DNA of 64,000 nucleotides from positions 186,001-250,000 of the forward strand of contig NZ_ATXT01000011.1 of the NCBI RefSeq assembly GCF_000421825.1, given 5' to 3'. The notes beneath the pieces are model-generated. The model searched no databases. It had not been told where the DNA came from and saw only the letters and a program-made list of their open reading frames with translations. The DNA comes from Humibacter albus DSM 18994. Lineage in GTDB: Bacteria > Actinomycetota > Actinomycetes > Actinomycetales > Microbacteriaceae. The first letter of the stretch is position 1, and each line of letters begins with the position of its first letter. Of this stretch, positions 20,169 through 30,806 are shown piece by piece. The position numbers were made by a program, and so were the translations under genes.

Positions 20169-20945
20169 TCAGCGATCCGCGAGCGAGCCGGCGATGCCGC
20201 CGACCGCGAAGAACCGGTGCAGCAGACCGAAAAGCAGGAGGGGTGGCAGCACGATGACGAGAATCAGTCCGGGCGTGCGCGCGGATTGCAGGCCGATCGG
20301 CAGCGTGTAGAGCGCGTTCGACTTGATGAAGACCAGCGCGACCAGATAGTCGTTCCAGGTGAGCAGGAAGCAGTAGATGGCGGTGGAGACGATGCCGGGC
20401 CAGCACGCGGGGAGCACGACGCGCACGAACGAGCCGAACACGGAGCATCCGTCGAGCCAGGCCGACTCCTCGAGCCGCACCGGGACGGTGTCGATGTAGG
20501 CGGTGAGCATCCACACCGCCACGGCGACGGCCAGCCCGATGTAGACGAGCGTGAGACCGCCGAGTGAGTCCACGAGGCCGACGCGTGCGAACAGCACGAA
20601 GAGCGGAATGACGAGCACGATCACCGGGAGCGACTGCACCACGAACAGCACGAGCGAGAAGCCCGCCACCAGGCGTCCGCGGGCTCGGGAGAGCGCGTAC
20701 GCGGCGGGAGCGGCCACCGCGATCGCCACGACGGTGGTGGTCATGGCCACGAAGAGGCTGTTGCCCAGCCAGGTGAGCGCGGGAGTGTACTGGAGCGTGG
20801 CGAGGATGCCCGCGAGCGGCCCGCCCGGTGCACCGGGACGACCCGGCGAGAAGGCGGCCGCCACCGTGGGCCACAGCGGTGCGGTGACGAGGGCGACGAT
20901 CAGAGCGATCGCGAGGGTGCGTGCCGTCGTCGCGAGCGCTTTCAT
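20169..20945 (-). CDS. Orphan sugar-type ABC transporter permease (MalG-like)
   Basis: Protein of 258 aa with six predicted membrane helices, the first at residues 8-30. The cytoplasmic coupling loop EESAWLDGCSVFGSFVRVVLPACWPG matches the EAA motif of MalG-type permeases, and the C-terminus LLHRFFAVGGIAGS matches the family end. No partner permease, binding protein or ATPase is nearby, so substrate and function are unknown. It is shorter than usual (270-300 aa), with small gaps before the last helix, and may be decaying. ATG 20945 is chosen to start just before helix 1; the upstream frame to 21083 looks non-coding. Confidence 0.7.
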   Translation of the reverse strand: MKALATTARTLAIALIVALVTAPLWPTVAAAFSPGRPGAPGGPLAGILATLQYTPALTWLGNSLFVAMTTTVVAIAVAAPAAYALSRARGRLVAGFSLVLFVVQSLPVIVLVIPLFVLFARVGLVDSLGGLTLVYIGLAVAVAVWMLTAYIDTVPVRLEESAWLDGCSVFGSFVRVVLPACWPGIVSTAIYCFLLTWNDYLVALVFIKSNALYTLPIGLQSARTPGLILVIVLPPLLLFGLLHRFFAVGGIAGSLADR

Positions 20946-21138
20946 GATGCGGTGCCCACGGCGGGTGGTGTGTCGCGTGGTGCGAGTACCGCGTGGGCCG
21001 TCCGTGAGTCCGTCGGCCCTCGTCATGTCTCGTGGCCCATCGTGCGCCGGGGCATCGCCGGTCAACGCTCCCCCTGGATGCATCGCGACTGCTGGACTGC
21101 TGCGCTCAGAGAACCTGCGAACGGGAATGCACAGCGCT

Positions 21139-22137
21139 TCAGCCGGCGCGCCCGGCGAGCTGCTCAGTACGCGAGGGCGTCGGCTCTGACTCCTCAGCGG
21201 CCGCGTGCACCGACGGGAACAGACCGGGATTCACGTCGAGGACGACGCGCAACGCTCCGACCCAGACGAGGGCGGCGAATACCACGTGCACCGCTACGAG
21301 CAGCTCGGGCAGCGCGGTGAGCGCCTGCACCAGGCCGATGGCCGCCTGCACCACGACCACGGCGAGGAAGGTCGCCACGCGCAGCAGCGGCACCGTGGCG
21401 CGCGAGCGCCACAGCACCACGGCCAGTGCGATCGCGACCACCAGGGTCAGCGTTCCGAGCACGCCGTGCACGACGGTGATGTCGATCCAGTCGAATTGCA
21501 TGCGATTCAACGCGTTTGGATCGCCCGAATGCGGTCCGGAGCCCGAGACCAGCGTGCCCACGACGATGAGCACCGCCGTGAGGCCGGCGAGCAACCAGCT
21601 CAGGATGCGAGCCGGTGACGTGAGTCGGGCTCGGGCATCCGCGGCCACGGCGCGCTCGTGCACCCGGTGCCAGGTGAGCGTCGTGGTCGTGAGGAGACCC
21701 ATCGCCATGACGAAGTGGAAGGCCACGACGTACGGGTTGAGGCCCGTCCAGACGCTGATGCCGCCGGCGACGGCGTTGACGACGACGAGCCAGAACTGCG
21801 ACCACGCCAGACGCGTGATGCTGCGCACGCGGGGCTTCTGGAGGCGGGCCGCGATGATCGTCCAGGCGACGGCGAAACACAGCAGCACGGTGATCATGCG
21901 ATTCGAGAACTCGATGACCGCGTGGATGCCCATGGCAGGCGTCGGTGTGACGGACGTGGCGTTGCAGGTCGGCCACGTGGGGCATCCGAGACCGGACCCG
22001 GTGACACGGACGATGCCACCGCCGAGCACGATGAGGATGCTGACCACCAGCGATGCCGTGGTTGCCCAGCGCAGCGAACGGGGTGAGAGCGTGTAACGGT
22101 CGGCCAGCCAGCCGAGCGGGGTCTTGAGCGTCGACAC
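21139..22137 (-). CDS. ctaA: Heme A synthase
   Basis: Protein of 332 aa with eight membrane helices that oxidises heme O to heme A for cytochrome c oxidase. Evidence is GGIVRVTGSGLGCPTWPTC near residue 45, with the paired Cys of the family, and four helix histidines, for example in IHAVIEFSNRM, AFHFVMAM and VVHGVLGTL. GTG 22137 lies 2 nt after the ctaB stop. ctaB supplies its substrate, so the operon forms the heme O to heme A route. A hydrophilic C-terminal tail follows the last helix. Confidence 0.93.
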   Translation of the reverse strand: MSTLKTPLGWLADRYTLSPRSLRWATTASLVVSILIVLGGGIVRVTGSGLGCPTWPTCNATSVTPTPAMGIHAVIEFSNRMITVLLCFAVAWTIIAARLQKPRVRSITRLAWSQFWLVVVNAVAGGISVWTGLNPYVVAFHFVMAMGLLTTTTLTWHRVHERAVAADARARLTSPARILSWLLAGLTAVLIVVGTLVSGSGPHSGDPNALNRMQFDWIDITVVHGVLGTLTLVVAIALAVVLWRSRATVPLLRVATFLAVVVVQAAIGLVQALTALPELLVAVHVVFAALVWVGALRVVLDVNPGLFPSVHAAAEESEPTPSRTEQLAGRAG

Positions 22138-22139
22138 GA

Positions 22140-23060
22140 TCAGAACGGAAGGATCGGGTCGATCGCGATGGCCAGGAACAGCACCGTGAGGTACGTGATC
22201 GAGCCGTGGAAGACGCGCATCGGCGACGGGTTCTCGTGCCGGATCGCGAGTGCGTACAGACGATGCGTCTCGTAGACGAACCAGATGCCCGAGGCGAGCG
22301 CCGTGACCGTGTAGACGAGGCCCATGTGCGCCACGGGGATGAGCAGCAGCGAGCACGCGACCGTCGCCCAGGCGTACAGGATGACCTGGAGCCCGACGGC
22401 GGCTCGGCCGCGGGTGACGCCGAGCATCGGCACGCCCACCGACTTGTAGTCGTCACGGTATTTCATCGACAACGGCCAGTAATGCGGTGGAGTCCAGAGG
22501 AAGACGACTCCGAACAGGATGAACGGCGCCCAATCGAGGGACCCGGTGACCGCAGCCCAACCGATGAGCACGGGGAAGCATCCGGCGATACCGCCCCAGA
22601 TGATGTTCTGCTGCGTTCGACGCTTGAGCCACAGCGTGTAGAGGAGCACGTAGAACAGGATCGCGGCGACGGATAAGGCCGCGGCGAGCCAGTTCGTGGT
22701 GAAGTACAGCCACACCGTGGATGCCACCGCCAACGCCCACGAGAACACGTACGCCTCGCGCGGCGTCAGTTCACCGGTGACGAGCGGCCGGTTCTTCGTA
22801 CGCGCCATGATTTTGTCGATGTCGCGATCGATGTAGCAGTTGAACGCTGCCGCCGACCCGGCGCTCATCGCACCTCCGATGACCGTCGCGACGACGAGCC
22901 ACAGGTTCGGCACGCCCTGAGCGGCAAGGAACATCACCGGAATCGTCGTCACGAGCAGGAGCTCCATGACGCGCGGTTTCGTCAGAGCCACATACGCCTG
23001 GAACTTGCGTCGGAAACCGATCCGTGCCGGGGGGACCCGGCTCTCGACCACTACGCCCAT
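22140..23060 (-). CDS. ctaB: Protoheme IX farnesyltransferase (heme O synthase)
   Basis: Protein of 306 aa, a UbiA-type membrane prenyltransferase that attaches farnesyl to heme B. The first Asp-rich motif [20 protein letters not shown] (near residue 75) and the later [13 protein letters not shown] block identify CtaB. Nine helices are predicted. ATG 23060 is preceded by GAGGAGCG, an excellent ribosome binding site. It is divergent from tkt and followed by ctaA. Confidence 0.96.
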   Translation of the reverse strand: MGVVVESRVPPARIGFRRKFQAYVALTKPRVMELLLVTTIPVMFLAAQGVPNLWLVVATVIGGAMSAGSAAAFNCYIDRDIDKIMARTKNRPLVTGELTPREAYVFSWALAVASTVWLYFTTNWLAAALSVAAILFYVLLYTLWLKRRTQQNIIWGGIAGCFPVLIGWAAVTGSLDWAPFILFGVVFLWTPPHYWPLSMKYRDDYKSVGVPMLGVTRGRAAVGLQVILYAWATVACSLLLIPVAHMGLVYTVTALASGIWFVYETHRLYALAIRHENPSPMRVFHGSITYLTVLFLAIAIDPILPF

Positions 23061-23092
23061 CGCTCCTCTATCACGTGAAAGCTGCGCATTCG

Positions 23093-23098
23093 AGTCTA
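23093..23098 (-). promoter_or_regulatory. Candidate -10 box (TAGACT) of ctaB-ctaA
   Basis: TAGACT on the minus strand would start transcription about 26 nt before ctaB, leaving the GAGGAGCG ribosome binding site in the leader. Confidence 0.45.
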
Positions 23099-23230
23099 GG
23101 TCATCGTGAGCACCGGGTTCTCCGAGCGCCCTGTGGTGGACGGGCCCGACATGCTACGCGGCGCCGGGACGTTGTGGGAAGCCCACATCTCGCGACAGCC
23201 GAAAGCGGGCGGCGTTATTGGCAATCTCCC

Positions 23231-23236
23231 TATACT
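23231..23236 (+). promoter_or_regulatory. -10 box (TATACT) of the pentose phosphate operon
   Basis: TATACT is the best -10 match in the gap. The start would be near 23243, giving a leader of about 165 nt before tkt. The -35 is weak. Confidence 0.5.
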
Positions 23237-23353
23237 TGTCAGTGCTCGCCTATCGATGCATTGCTCTTTTTCGCGCGCCCGTGCGGGCGCGTGTGACGGT
23301 GTCTGCATGGGTGCCGAAGAAGTCTGGGGCGCGCGCACTACCTCCACCGGTGC

Positions 23354-23377
23354 GGGTCCGTTCGACGGGCCCCTTTT
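23354..23377 (+). terminator. Terminator-like hairpin in the tkt leader
   Basis: GGGTCCG / CGGGCCC form a 7-bp stem (one G-U) with loop TTCGA, and C then TTTT follow at 23373-23377. It sits inside the leader, 32 nt before the tkt start, so it could attenuate transcription rather than end an upstream gene. Confidence 0.45.
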
Positions 23378-23409
23378 CGCACCGACGAACAAAGAAGGGT
23401 CAGTCTCAA

Positions 23410-25503
23410 GTGGCAGCTCTGCAGTGGGATCCCATTGACAACAAGGCGGTCGACACCGCGCGCGTCCTCGCGGCGGACGCCGTGGAGAAAGTGGGCAACG
23501 GGCATCCCGGCACCGCGATGAGCCTCGCTCCCGCCGCCTACCTCCTGTTCCAGCGCGTGATGCGCCGTGACCCGAAGGACCAGCACTGGCTCGGCCGCGA
23601 CCGCTTCGTCCTCTCGGCCGGCCACAGCTCGCTGACCCAGTACGTGCAGCTCTATCTCGGCGGTTACGGCCTCGAGCTGGACGACCTCAAGGCGCTGCGC
23701 ACCTGGGGCTCACTCACACCCGGCCACCCGGAGTACGGGCACACGGACGGCGTCGAGATCACCACCGGCCCGCTCGGTCAGGGACTGTCCTCCGCCGTCG
23801 GCTTCGCCTATGCGAGCCGCTTCGAGCGCGGCCTGTTCGATCCCGACGCCGCGCCCGGAACAAGCCCGTTCGACCACTTCGTCTACGTGATCGCCAGCGA
23901 CGGCGATCTCGAAGAGGGCATCACCTCCGAGGCATCCTCGCTCGCCGGCCACCAGGAGCTGGGCAATCTCGTCGTCTTCTACGACAGCAACCAGATCTCC
24001 ATCGAGGACGACACGAACATCGCCTTCACCGAAGACGTGAAGGAGCGTTACGAGGCCTACCACTGGCACGTGCAGGTCGTGGACTGGAAGAAGACCGGCC
24101 AGTACGTCGAGGACGTGCAGGAGCTCTTCGACGCGATCGAGACGGCGAAGGCGGTCAGCGACCGGCCGTCGCTGATCATCCTCAAGACCATCATCGGCTG
24201 GCCGAGTCCGAAGAAGCAGAACACCGGCAAGATCCACGGGTCCGCACTCGGCGCCGACGAGTTGCGCGCCGTGAAGGAGGTGCTCGGTTTCGACCCCGAG
24301 CAGACGTTCGAGGTCGCCGACGAGGTGCTCGAGCACACACGCAAGGCGATCGAGCGGGGCGCTGACCAGCGCGCGCAGTGGCAGGTCGGATTCGACGCGT
24401 GGGCCGAGGCCAATCCGGAGCGCAAGGCGCTGCTCGACCGGCTCCTCAGCGGCGAGCTGCCGGAAGGCGTGGCCGAGGCGCTGCCGGTGTTCGAGCCGGG
24501 CAAGGATGTCTCCACCCGCGCCGCCAGCGGCAAGGTGCTGAATGCGCTCGCGCCGGTCGTCCCCGAGCTGTGGGGCGGCTCGGCCGACCTCGCAGAGTCG
24601 AACAACACGACCATCTCGGACGCGGCATCCTTCGTCCCCGCCGAGCGCTCCACCCACGAGTGGGCGGGCAACCCGTACGGTCGAGTGCTGCACTTCGGCA
24701 TTCGCGAGCACGCGATGGCGGCCATCCTGAACGGCATCGTCCTGCACGGTCCTACGCGCCCGTTCGGCGGTACCTTCCTCATCTTCAGCGACTACCAGCG
24801 CCCCGCGCTCCGCCTGGCCGCCCTGATGAACGTGCCCTCCATCTTCGTCTGGACCCATGACTCCGTGGCCCTCGGAGAAGACGGCCCGACGCACCAGCCG
24901 ATCGAGCAGCTGACGACGCTGCGGCTCATTCCGAACTTCACCGTGGTGCGCCCTGGCGACGCGAACGAGGTCGCATACGCGTGGCTCGAGCTGCTCAAGC
25001 GGCGCGGCGCGCCCGCCGGCATCGCGCTGACCCGCCAGAACATCCCGGTGTTCGAGCGCGGCGACGGCGAAGCATCCGGTGACACGTTCGCATCGGCGGC
25101 GAACGTCGCCAAGGGCGCCTACGTGCTCGCGGAGGCCCCGAACGGCACCCCCGACGTGATCATCATCGCCACGGGTTCGGAAGTGCAGTTGGCGGTCGAC
25201 GCGCGCGAGGCGCTCAAGGCCGATGGCGTCAACGCCCGCGTGGTCTCCGCACCGAGCCTCGAGTGGTTCGAGGAGCAGACCGACGAGTACAAGGAGTCGG
25301 TGCTGCCCGCATCCGTGACCGCACGCGTCTCGGTCGAGGCAGGTCGCGCGCTCGGCTGGCTCCCGTACGTCGGAGACAAGGGGCGCAGCGTCTCGATCGA
25401 GCACTTCGGCGCGTCGGCCGACTACAAGACCCTGTTCCAGAAGTTCGGCATCACCACCGACGCCGTGGTCGCCGCAGCCAAGGAGACGCTCGCCGCCCAG
25501 TAG
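23410..25503 (+). CDS. tkt: Transketolase
   Basis: Protein of 697 aa that moves C2 units between sugar phosphates in the pentose phosphate pathway, using thiamine diphosphate. It shows the N-terminal [19 protein letters not shown], the ThDP motif [19 protein letters not shown] (here SDGDLEEG) near residue 155, and the Pyr-domain block [17 protein letters not shown] 23410 gives the family start [15 protein letters not shown] and follows GAAGGG; longer frames to 23218 extend into the leader. It heads a six-gene operon. Confidence 0.97.
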   Translation: MAALQWDPIDNKAVDTARVLAADAVEKVGNGHPGTAMSLAPAAYLLFQRVMRRDPKDQHWLGRDRFVLSAGHSSLTQYVQLYLGGYGLELDDLKALRTWGSLTPGHPEYGHTDGVEITTGPLGQGLSSAVGFAYASRFERGLFDPDAAPGTSPFDHFVYVIASDGDLEEGITSEASSLAGHQELGNLVVFYDSNQISIEDDTNIAFTEDVKERYEAYHWHVQVVDWKKTGQYVEDVQELFDAIETAKAVSDRPSLIILKTIIGWPSPKKQNTGKIHGSALGADELRAVKEVLGFDPEQTFEVADEVLEHTRKAIERGADQRAQWQVGFDAWAEANPERKALLDRLLSGELPEGVAEALPVFEPGKDVSTRAASGKVLNALAPVVPELWGGSADLAESNNTTISDAASFVPAERSTHEWAGNPYGRVLHFGIREHAMAAILNGIVLHGPTRPFGGTFLIFSDYQRPALRLAALMNVPSIFVWTHDSVALGEDGPTHQPIEQLTTLRLIPNFTVVRPGDANEVAYAWLELLKRRGAPAGIALTRQNIPVFERGDGEASGDTFASAANVAKGAYVLAEAPNGTPDVIIIATGSEVQLAVDAREALKADGVNARVVSAPSLEWFEEQTDEYKESVLPASVTARVSVEAGRALGWLPYVGDKGRSVSIEHFGASADYKTLFQKFGITTDAVVAAAKETLAAQ

Positions 25504-25549
25504 GGCCGAGCGAGCAGAACGTAGAAGTAGAGAAGAAGAGGCGAAAGCA

Positions 25550-26677
25550 ATGACCGAATCCAGCACCGCACGACTCGCGGCCGAAGGCGTCAGCATCTGG
25601 CTCGACGACCTGTCGCGCGAGCGCATCACTTCCGGTGGCCTGCAGCGGCTGATCGACACGCGCAACGTCGTCGGCGTGACGACGAACCCGACCATCTTCG
25701 CGACCGCCCTGTCCAAGGGCGAGGCGTACGACGAGCAGGTGCGCGAGCTCGCGGCTGCGGGCAAGGACGTGCACGAGGCGGTCTTCGAGATCACCACGAC
25801 GGATGTGCGTAACGCGTCCGACGTGTTCGCTCCGGTTTACGAGGCGTCAGGCGGCAAGGACGGCCGTGTCTCCATCGAGGTCGAGCCGGGACTCGCACAC
25901 GATGCGGCCGGCACGATCGCCCAGGCCAAGCAGCTGTGGGAGAAGGTCGGCAAGAAGAACGCGATGGTCAAGATTCCGGCCACCGTCGAGGGCCTGGAGG
26001 CCATCACGGAGGCGACCGCGGCCGGCATCAGCGTGAACGTGACCCTGATCTTCAGCCTGGAACGTCACCGCCAGGTGATCAACGCGTACCTGAGCGGGCT
26101 CGAGCAGGCGAAGGCCGCGGGCATCGACCTGTCGACGATCCGTTCCGTCGCCTCGTTCTTCGTCTCGCGCGTCGACTCCGAGATCGACAAGCGACTGTCG
26201 GCGATCGGTACCCCCGAGGCGGAGTCTCTGAAGGGCAAGGCCGCCGTCGCGAACGCGCGCCTCGCCTATCAGGTGTTCGAGCAGGCCTTCGACTCGGAGC
26301 GGGCGAAGGTGCTGCTGGCGGCCGGCGCGAACAAGCAGCGGCCGCTGTGGGCATCAACGGGGGTCAAGGATCCGGCCTACTCCGACACGCTGTATGTGAC
26401 GAGCCTGGTCGCACCCGACGAGGTCAACACAATGCCGGAGAAGACGCTCGAGGCCACGTTCGACCACGGTGAGATCACCGGCAATACGATCGCCGGAACG
26501 TACGACGAGGCCAACGAGGTCCTGAACAAGATCGCCGCTCTCGGCATCTCGTACGACGACGTCACCAAGACGCTCGAGGACGAGGGCGTCGAGAAGTTCA
26601 TCGTGTCGTGGGGCGAGCTCCTCGACACCGTCGCTGCCGCGCTGAAGGACGCCGGCGCAAAGGCGACCGTTCAGTGA
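25550..26677 (+). CDS. tal: Transaldolase
   Basis: Protein of 375 aa that transfers dihydroxyacetone units between sugar phosphates. The actinobacterial long form is recognised from [27 protein letters not shown] and [12 protein letters not shown]. The Schiff-base Lys lies in [13 protein letters not shown], and [13 protein letters not shown] follows. The start ATG 25550 has AGAGGCG upstream, 46 nt after tkt. Its stop overlaps pgi (GTGA). Confidence 0.97.
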   Translation: MTESSTARLAAEGVSIWLDDLSRERITSGGLQRLIDTRNVVGVTTNPTIFATALSKGEAYDEQVRELAAAGKDVHEAVFEITTTDVRNASDVFAPVYEASGGKDGRVSIEVEPGLAHDAAGTIAQAKQLWEKVGKKNAMVKIPATVEGLEAITEATAAGISVNVTLIFSLERHRQVINAYLSGLEQAKAAGIDLSTIRSVASFFVSRVDSEIDKRLSAIGTPEAESLKGKAAVANARLAYQVFEQAFDSERAKVLLAAGANKQRPLWASTGVKDPAYSDTLYVTSLVAPDEVNTMPEKTLEATFDHGEITGNTIAGTYDEANEVLNKIAALGISYDDVTKTLEDEGVEKFIVSWGELLDTVAAALKDAGAKATVQ

Positions 26678-28287
26678 GCTTCAAGATTCACGTCAGCGGC
26701 GGGGCGGAGGCTGCGGTAGCGCGGCACGTCCCGTCGCTCGTGAACGACCTGGTGGCATCCGGGATCACCGCCCAGGATGCCGCGCTCTGGGGTGCCGATG
26801 CGGAGGCCGAGGCGGGCATCCGCCTGGGCTGGACCGAAGCGGTCGCGATCTCGCGCCCGCTGGTCCCCCGCATCGTCGAGCTGCGCGAGAAGTTCCTCTC
26901 CGCCGGGCTCGACCACGTCGTGCTCAGTGGTATGGGCGGATCTTCCCTCGCTCCGGAGGTGATCGCGCGCACCGGCAATCTGGAGTTGACCGTGCTGGAC
27001 ACGACAGACCCGGGGCAGGTGATCGCGGCGGTGGACGACCGGCTGGGGAAGACGGTGCTCGTCGTCTCGTCGAAGTCGGGGTCCACTGTGGAGACCGACA
27101 GTCACCGTCGCGCGTACGAGAAGGCATTCCGCGACGCAGGGATCGATCCCGCCGAGCGCATCGTCGTGGTCACCGATCCCGGCTCGCCGCTGGACGCCTC
27201 CGCTCGCGAAGCGGGATACGCCGTGTTCAACGCGGACCCGAACGTCGGAGGCCGGTACTCGGCGTTGACGGCGTTCGGGCTGGTCCCCGCCGGACTGGCG
27301 GGCTTCGACATCGAAGAGCTCCTCGAAGAAGCCGAGACCATCGCGCTCGAACTCGCGATCGATGACCCGACCAACCCCGGCCTCATCCTGGGAGCGGCCA
27401 TCGCCGGCACGCAGCCGCTGCGCGACAAGCTCGGCATCCTCGCCGATGGCACGCACATCGTCGGATTCGCCGACTGGGCCGAGCAGCTCGTCGCCGAGTC
27501 CACGGGCAAGCAGGGCAAGGGTCTTCTTCCCGTCGTGCTCGACGTGGTCTCTCCGGAGCTCGGCGAAAACCTCCCCGACCTGCAGATCGTGCGACTGGTG
27601 GACAACGCCGCGATGCACCACCTGTTCCCCGCCGACCGCCACGACGGCGAGATCCTCGTCTCGGGCAGCCTGGGCGCCATGTTCCTGGTCTGGGAGTACG
27701 CGGTCGCGGTCGCCGGCCGTCTGCTCGGCATCAACCCGTTCGACCAGCCCGATGTGGAGTCGGCGAAAGCGGCTGCGCGCAGCATGCTGGACTCCCGCCC
27801 CGCCCCGGCGTCACCGATTTTCGTCGACGACGGCATCGAGGTGCGCGCCGACGCCGCACTGCTGGACGGCGCGAGCACGGTCGACGCGGCGATCAGCGCA
27901 CTGCTCGCGCAGTTGCCGGCCGACGGGTACGTGGCAGTCCAGGCCTACGCGGATCGTGATGCGCTGCCGCAGCTGGCGGGCATCCGCGACCTGCTCGCCG
28001 CTCGTGCGAAGCGCCCCGTGACATTCGGCTGGGGACCGCGCTTCCTGCACTCCACCGGTCAGTTCCACAAGGGTGGACCCGCCGTCGGCGTGTTCCTGCA
28101 GATCCTCACCGACGAGTCGTCGGACCTGCAGGTTCCCGGCCGGCCCTTCACGTTCGGCCAGCTCATCACTGCGCAGGCCGACGGGGATGCCTCCGTGCTC
28201 CGCGAACACGGACGTCCCGTACTCACGCTCACACTCACCGACACGTCCACGAACATCGAGACGTTGTTCGGCGACGTGAACGCCTGA
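26674..28287 (+). CDS. pgi: Glucose-6-phosphate isomerase
   Basis: Protein of 537 aa that interconverts glucose and fructose 6-phosphate. Two SIS-type domains are visible: [14 protein letters not shown] and [22 protein letters not shown] near residue 130. The C-terminal [15 protein letters not shown] holds the catalytic His and Lys region of this short actinobacterial form. GTG 26674 overlaps the tal stop. Its place in the pentose phosphate operon lets fructose 6-phosphate be recycled to glucose 6-phosphate for Zwf. Confidence 0.93.
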   Translation: MSFKIHVSGGAEAAVARHVPSLVNDLVASGITAQDAALWGADAEAEAGIRLGWTEAVAISRPLVPRIVELREKFLSAGLDHVVLSGMGGSSLAPEVIARTGNLELTVLDTTDPGQVIAAVDDRLGKTVLVVSSKSGSTVETDSHRRAYEKAFRDAGIDPAERIVVVTDPGSPLDASAREAGYAVFNADPNVGGRYSALTAFGLVPAGLAGFDIEELLEEAETIALELAIDDPTNPGLILGAAIAGTQPLRDKLGILADGTHIVGFADWAEQLVAESTGKQGKGLLPVVLDVVSPELGENLPDLQIVRLVDNAAMHHLFPADRHDGEILVSGSLGAMFLVWEYAVAVAGRLLGINPFDQPDVESAKAAARSMLDSRPAPASPIFVDDGIEVRADAALLDGASTVDAAISALLAQLPADGYVAVQAYADRDALPQLAGIRDLLAARAKRPVTFGWGPRFLHSTGQFHKGGPAVGVFLQILTDESSDLQVPGRPFTFGQLITAQADGDASVLREHGRPVLTLTLTDTSTNIETLFGDVNA

Positions 28288-28305
28288 ATCGACACGAGGA
28301 GATCC

Positions 28306-29844
28306 ATGTCACCGGTGGAGATCACCGCGCACTCCAACCCCTTGCGGGTTCCGACCGATCGACGATTGAACCGCATCGCCGGTCCGAGCAGTCTCATCAT
28401 CTTCGGGGTGACGGGTGACCTGTCGCGCAAGAAGCTGATGCCTGCTGTCTACGACCTGGCGAATCGCGGCTTGCTGCCCCCTGGCTTCGCGCTGGTCGGC
28501 TTCGCTCGGCGCGATTGGGAGAACGAAGACTTCGAGAAGGTCGTGTACGAAGCGGTCAAGCAGCATGCGCGTACGGAGTTCCGTGACGAGGTCTGGCGTC
28601 AGTTGGCCCAGGGCATCCGTTTCGTCTCCGGCGAGTTCGATGATGACGCCGCGTTCGAGCGGTTGAAGGACACCGTCGACGCGCTCGACCGCGAACGCGG
28701 CACGATGGGCAACCACGCGTTCTACCTCTCCATCCCGCCGAAGGCGTTCCCGCTCGTGACCGAGCAGCTGCGGCGCTCCGGTCTCGCGGAGCAGTCGAAG
28801 GGATGGCGCCGGGTTGTCATCGAGAAGCCGTTCGGAAGCGACCTGAAGACTGCTCGGGAGTTGAACGATGTCGTCGAGACCGTGTTCCCGCCGGACTCGG
28901 TGTTCCGCATCGATCATTACCTCGGCAAGGAGACGGTGCAGAACATCCTCGCGCTGCGCTTCGCCAACGAGCTGTACGAGCCGATCTGGAACGCGAACTA
29001 CGTCGATCATGTGCAGATCACGATGGCCGAGGACATCGGTGTTGGCGGCCGTGCCGGGTACTACGACGGCATCGGCGCGGCGCGTGACGTCATCCAGAAC
29101 CACCTGCTGCAGCTGTTGGCTCTCACCGCGATGGAGGAGCCGGTGTCGTTCGATGCCGCCGACTTGCGGGCCGAGAAGGAGAAGGTGCTCAAGGCGGTGC
29201 GTCTGCCCCGAGACCTGTCCACCGCCACGGCGCGCGGACAGTACTCGAGTGGTTGGCAGGGCGGCGAGAAGGTCGTCGGCTTCCTGCAAGAAGACGGCAT
29301 GAACCCGCAGTCGACCACTGAGACGTACGCTGCGATCAAGCTCGACATCGGTACTCGTCGGTGGGCGGGTGTTCCGTTCTATCTTCGGGCGGGCAAGCGG
29401 CTCGGTCGTCGGGTGACGGAGATCGCGGTGGTGTTCAAGCGTGCACCGCAGCAGCTGTTCGCGGAGTCGCAGACGTCGGCTCTGGGCCAGAACGCGCTGG
29501 TGATCCGGGTGCAGCCCGACGAGGGTGTGACGATCCGGTTCGGGTCCAAGGTTCCCGGCGCCGGCATGCAGGTGCGGGACGTGAGCATGGACTTCGGTTA
29601 CGGCCATGCGTTCACCGAGGCCAGCCCGGAGGCGTACGAGCGGCTCATCCTCGATGTGCTGCTCGGGGATCCGCCGCTGTTCCCGCGCCACGAAGAGGTC
29701 GAGCTCTCGTGGAAGATCCTCGACCCGATCGAGGAGTACTGGGCTTCCCACGGTGCCCCGGAGCAGTATCGGCCGGGAACGTGGGGTCCGGCATCCTCTG
29801 ATGAACTTCTCGCCCGTGACGGCCGCACCTGGAGGCGCCCATGA
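28306..29844 (+). CDS. zwf: Glucose-6-phosphate 1-dehydrogenase
   Basis: Protein of 512 aa, first enzyme of the oxidative pentose phosphate pathway, making NADPH and 6-phosphogluconolactone. The nucleotide site IIFGVTGDLSRKKLMPA is near residue 30. The substrate-binding signature RIDHYLGKETVQN with catalytic His follows near residue 205, and EKPFG is present. The start ATG 28306 has CACGAGGAGATCC upstream. It overlaps opcA by ATGA. Confidence 0.98.
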   Translation: MSPVEITAHSNPLRVPTDRRLNRIAGPSSLIIFGVTGDLSRKKLMPAVYDLANRGLLPPGFALVGFARRDWENEDFEKVVYEAVKQHARTEFRDEVWRQLAQGIRFVSGEFDDDAAFERLKDTVDALDRERGTMGNHAFYLSIPPKAFPLVTEQLRRSGLAEQSKGWRRVVIEKPFGSDLKTARELNDVVETVFPPDSVFRIDHYLGKETVQNILALRFANELYEPIWNANYVDHVQITMAEDIGVGGRAGYYDGIGAARDVIQNHLLQLLALTAMEEPVSFDAADLRAEKEKVLKAVRLPRDLSTATARGQYSSGWQGGEKVVGFLQEDGMNPQSTTETYAAIKLDIGTRRWAGVPFYLRAGKRLGRRVTEIAVVFKRAPQQLFAESQTSALGQNALVIRVQPDEGVTIRFGSKVPGAGMQVRDVSMDFGYGHAFTEASPEAYERLILDVLLGDPPLFPRHEEVELSWKILDPIEEYWASHGAPEQYRPGTWGPASSDELLARDGRTWRRP

Positions 29845-30806
29845 TCGTCGATCTGCCCGACACCACGACCAGCAATGTCTCGAAGACGCTGATCAAGATC
29901 CGCGAAGAGGGCGGTGCGGTCGCTCTCGGCCGTGTGCTCACACTGATCATCGCCACCCGGCTCGGCCAGGAGGAAGAGGTCATCGAGGCAGCGAACGAGG
30001 CGTCGCGCGAGCATCCGATGCGTGTCATCGTGGTCTCCACCGCCGACCCCGACCACCCGCACGCCGACGCGGAGAGCCGACTGGACGCGCAGATCCGCGT
30101 GGGCGGCGACGCCGGCGCGAGTGAGGTCATCGTGCTGCGCGCCTACGGCGAGACCGCCAGTGACGAGGAAGGCCTGGTCACCGCGCTCCTGCTGCCCGAC
30201 GCTCCGGTCGTGGTCTGGTGGCCGGGAACCGCCCCCGACGTCGTCTCCACCTCCGCGCTCGGCCGCATCGCCACCAGCCGCATCACGGACTCCTCCTCTG
30301 CCGGTGACCCGCACGCGGCCCTGCTGCATCTGGCCGACACGTACGCCCCCGGCGACACGGACTTCGCGTGGACCCGCCTGACGCTGTGGCGAGCCCAGCT
30401 CGCCGCCGTGCTCGACCAGCCGCCGTACGAGCCGATCGAGTCCGTCGAGGTCTCCGGTGCCCCCGACTCGCCGTCGACGGTGCTGCTCGCCGCGTGGCTG
30501 CGCCTGCAGTTGGATGCTCCGGTGCAGCACGACCTGACCGCTCGCCAGCGCGGGCTCAGCGGCATCCACGGCGTGCAGCTGCGGCGCGCCTCCGGCACCA
30601 TCGAGCTGGTGCGCGACATGCCCGACCTGGCCACGCTCACCCAGCCCGGCCAGCCGACGCACGACCTGGCACTCCCGCGCCGCAACCTGCGTGACTGCCT
30701 CGCCGAGGAACTGCGACGCCTCGACCCGGACGAGCTGTACGGTGAGGTCCTGACGAAGGGTCTGCCTCTGCTGGAGGCGGAGGAACAGGGAGTCGCTGCA
30801 CGATGA
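29841..30806 (+). CDS. opcA: Glucose-6-phosphate dehydrogenase assembly/activator protein OpcA
   Basis: Protein of 321 aa that binds and activates Zwf in actinobacteria and cyanobacteria. It starts MIVDLPDTTTSNVSKTL, the usual N-terminus, and has VALGRVLTLIIAT and the motif APVVVWWPGTAPD. It lacks membrane segments. The ATG overlaps the zwf stop and its end overlaps pgl (both ATGA), giving strict zwf-opcA-pgl coupling. Confidence 0.95.
   Translation: MIVDLPDTTTSNVSKTLIKIREEGGAVALGRVLTLIIATRLGQEEEVIEAANEASREHPMRVIVVSTADPDHPHADAESRLDAQIRVGGDAGASEVIVLRAYGETASDEEGLVTALLLPDAPVVVWWPGTAPDVVSTSALGRIATSRITDSSSAGDPHAALLHLADTYAPGDTDFAWTRLTLWRAQLAAVLDQPPYEPIESVEVSGAPDSPSTVLLAAWLRLQLDAPVQHDLTARQRGLSGIHGVQLRRASGTIELVRDMPDLATLTQPGQPTHDLALPRRNLRDCLAEELRRLDPDELYGEVLTKGLPLLEAEEQGVAAR

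Larger units (their letters stand above)
23061..23409. other. 349-bp divergent ctaB/tkt intergenic region
   Basis: Contents I can support: the ctaB -10 box at 23093-23098, the tkt -10 box at 23231-23236, a short GC stem-loop at 23274-23291 and a terminator-like hairpin at 23354-23377. A short open frame lies in the tkt leader, with no conserved features. The stretch 23100-23220 shows nothing recognisable. Confidence 0.6.

Noticed and set aside
20946-21138. 193-bp gap before the orphan permease gene
   Set aside because: No ORF with conserved features, hairpin or -10 box of quality was found.
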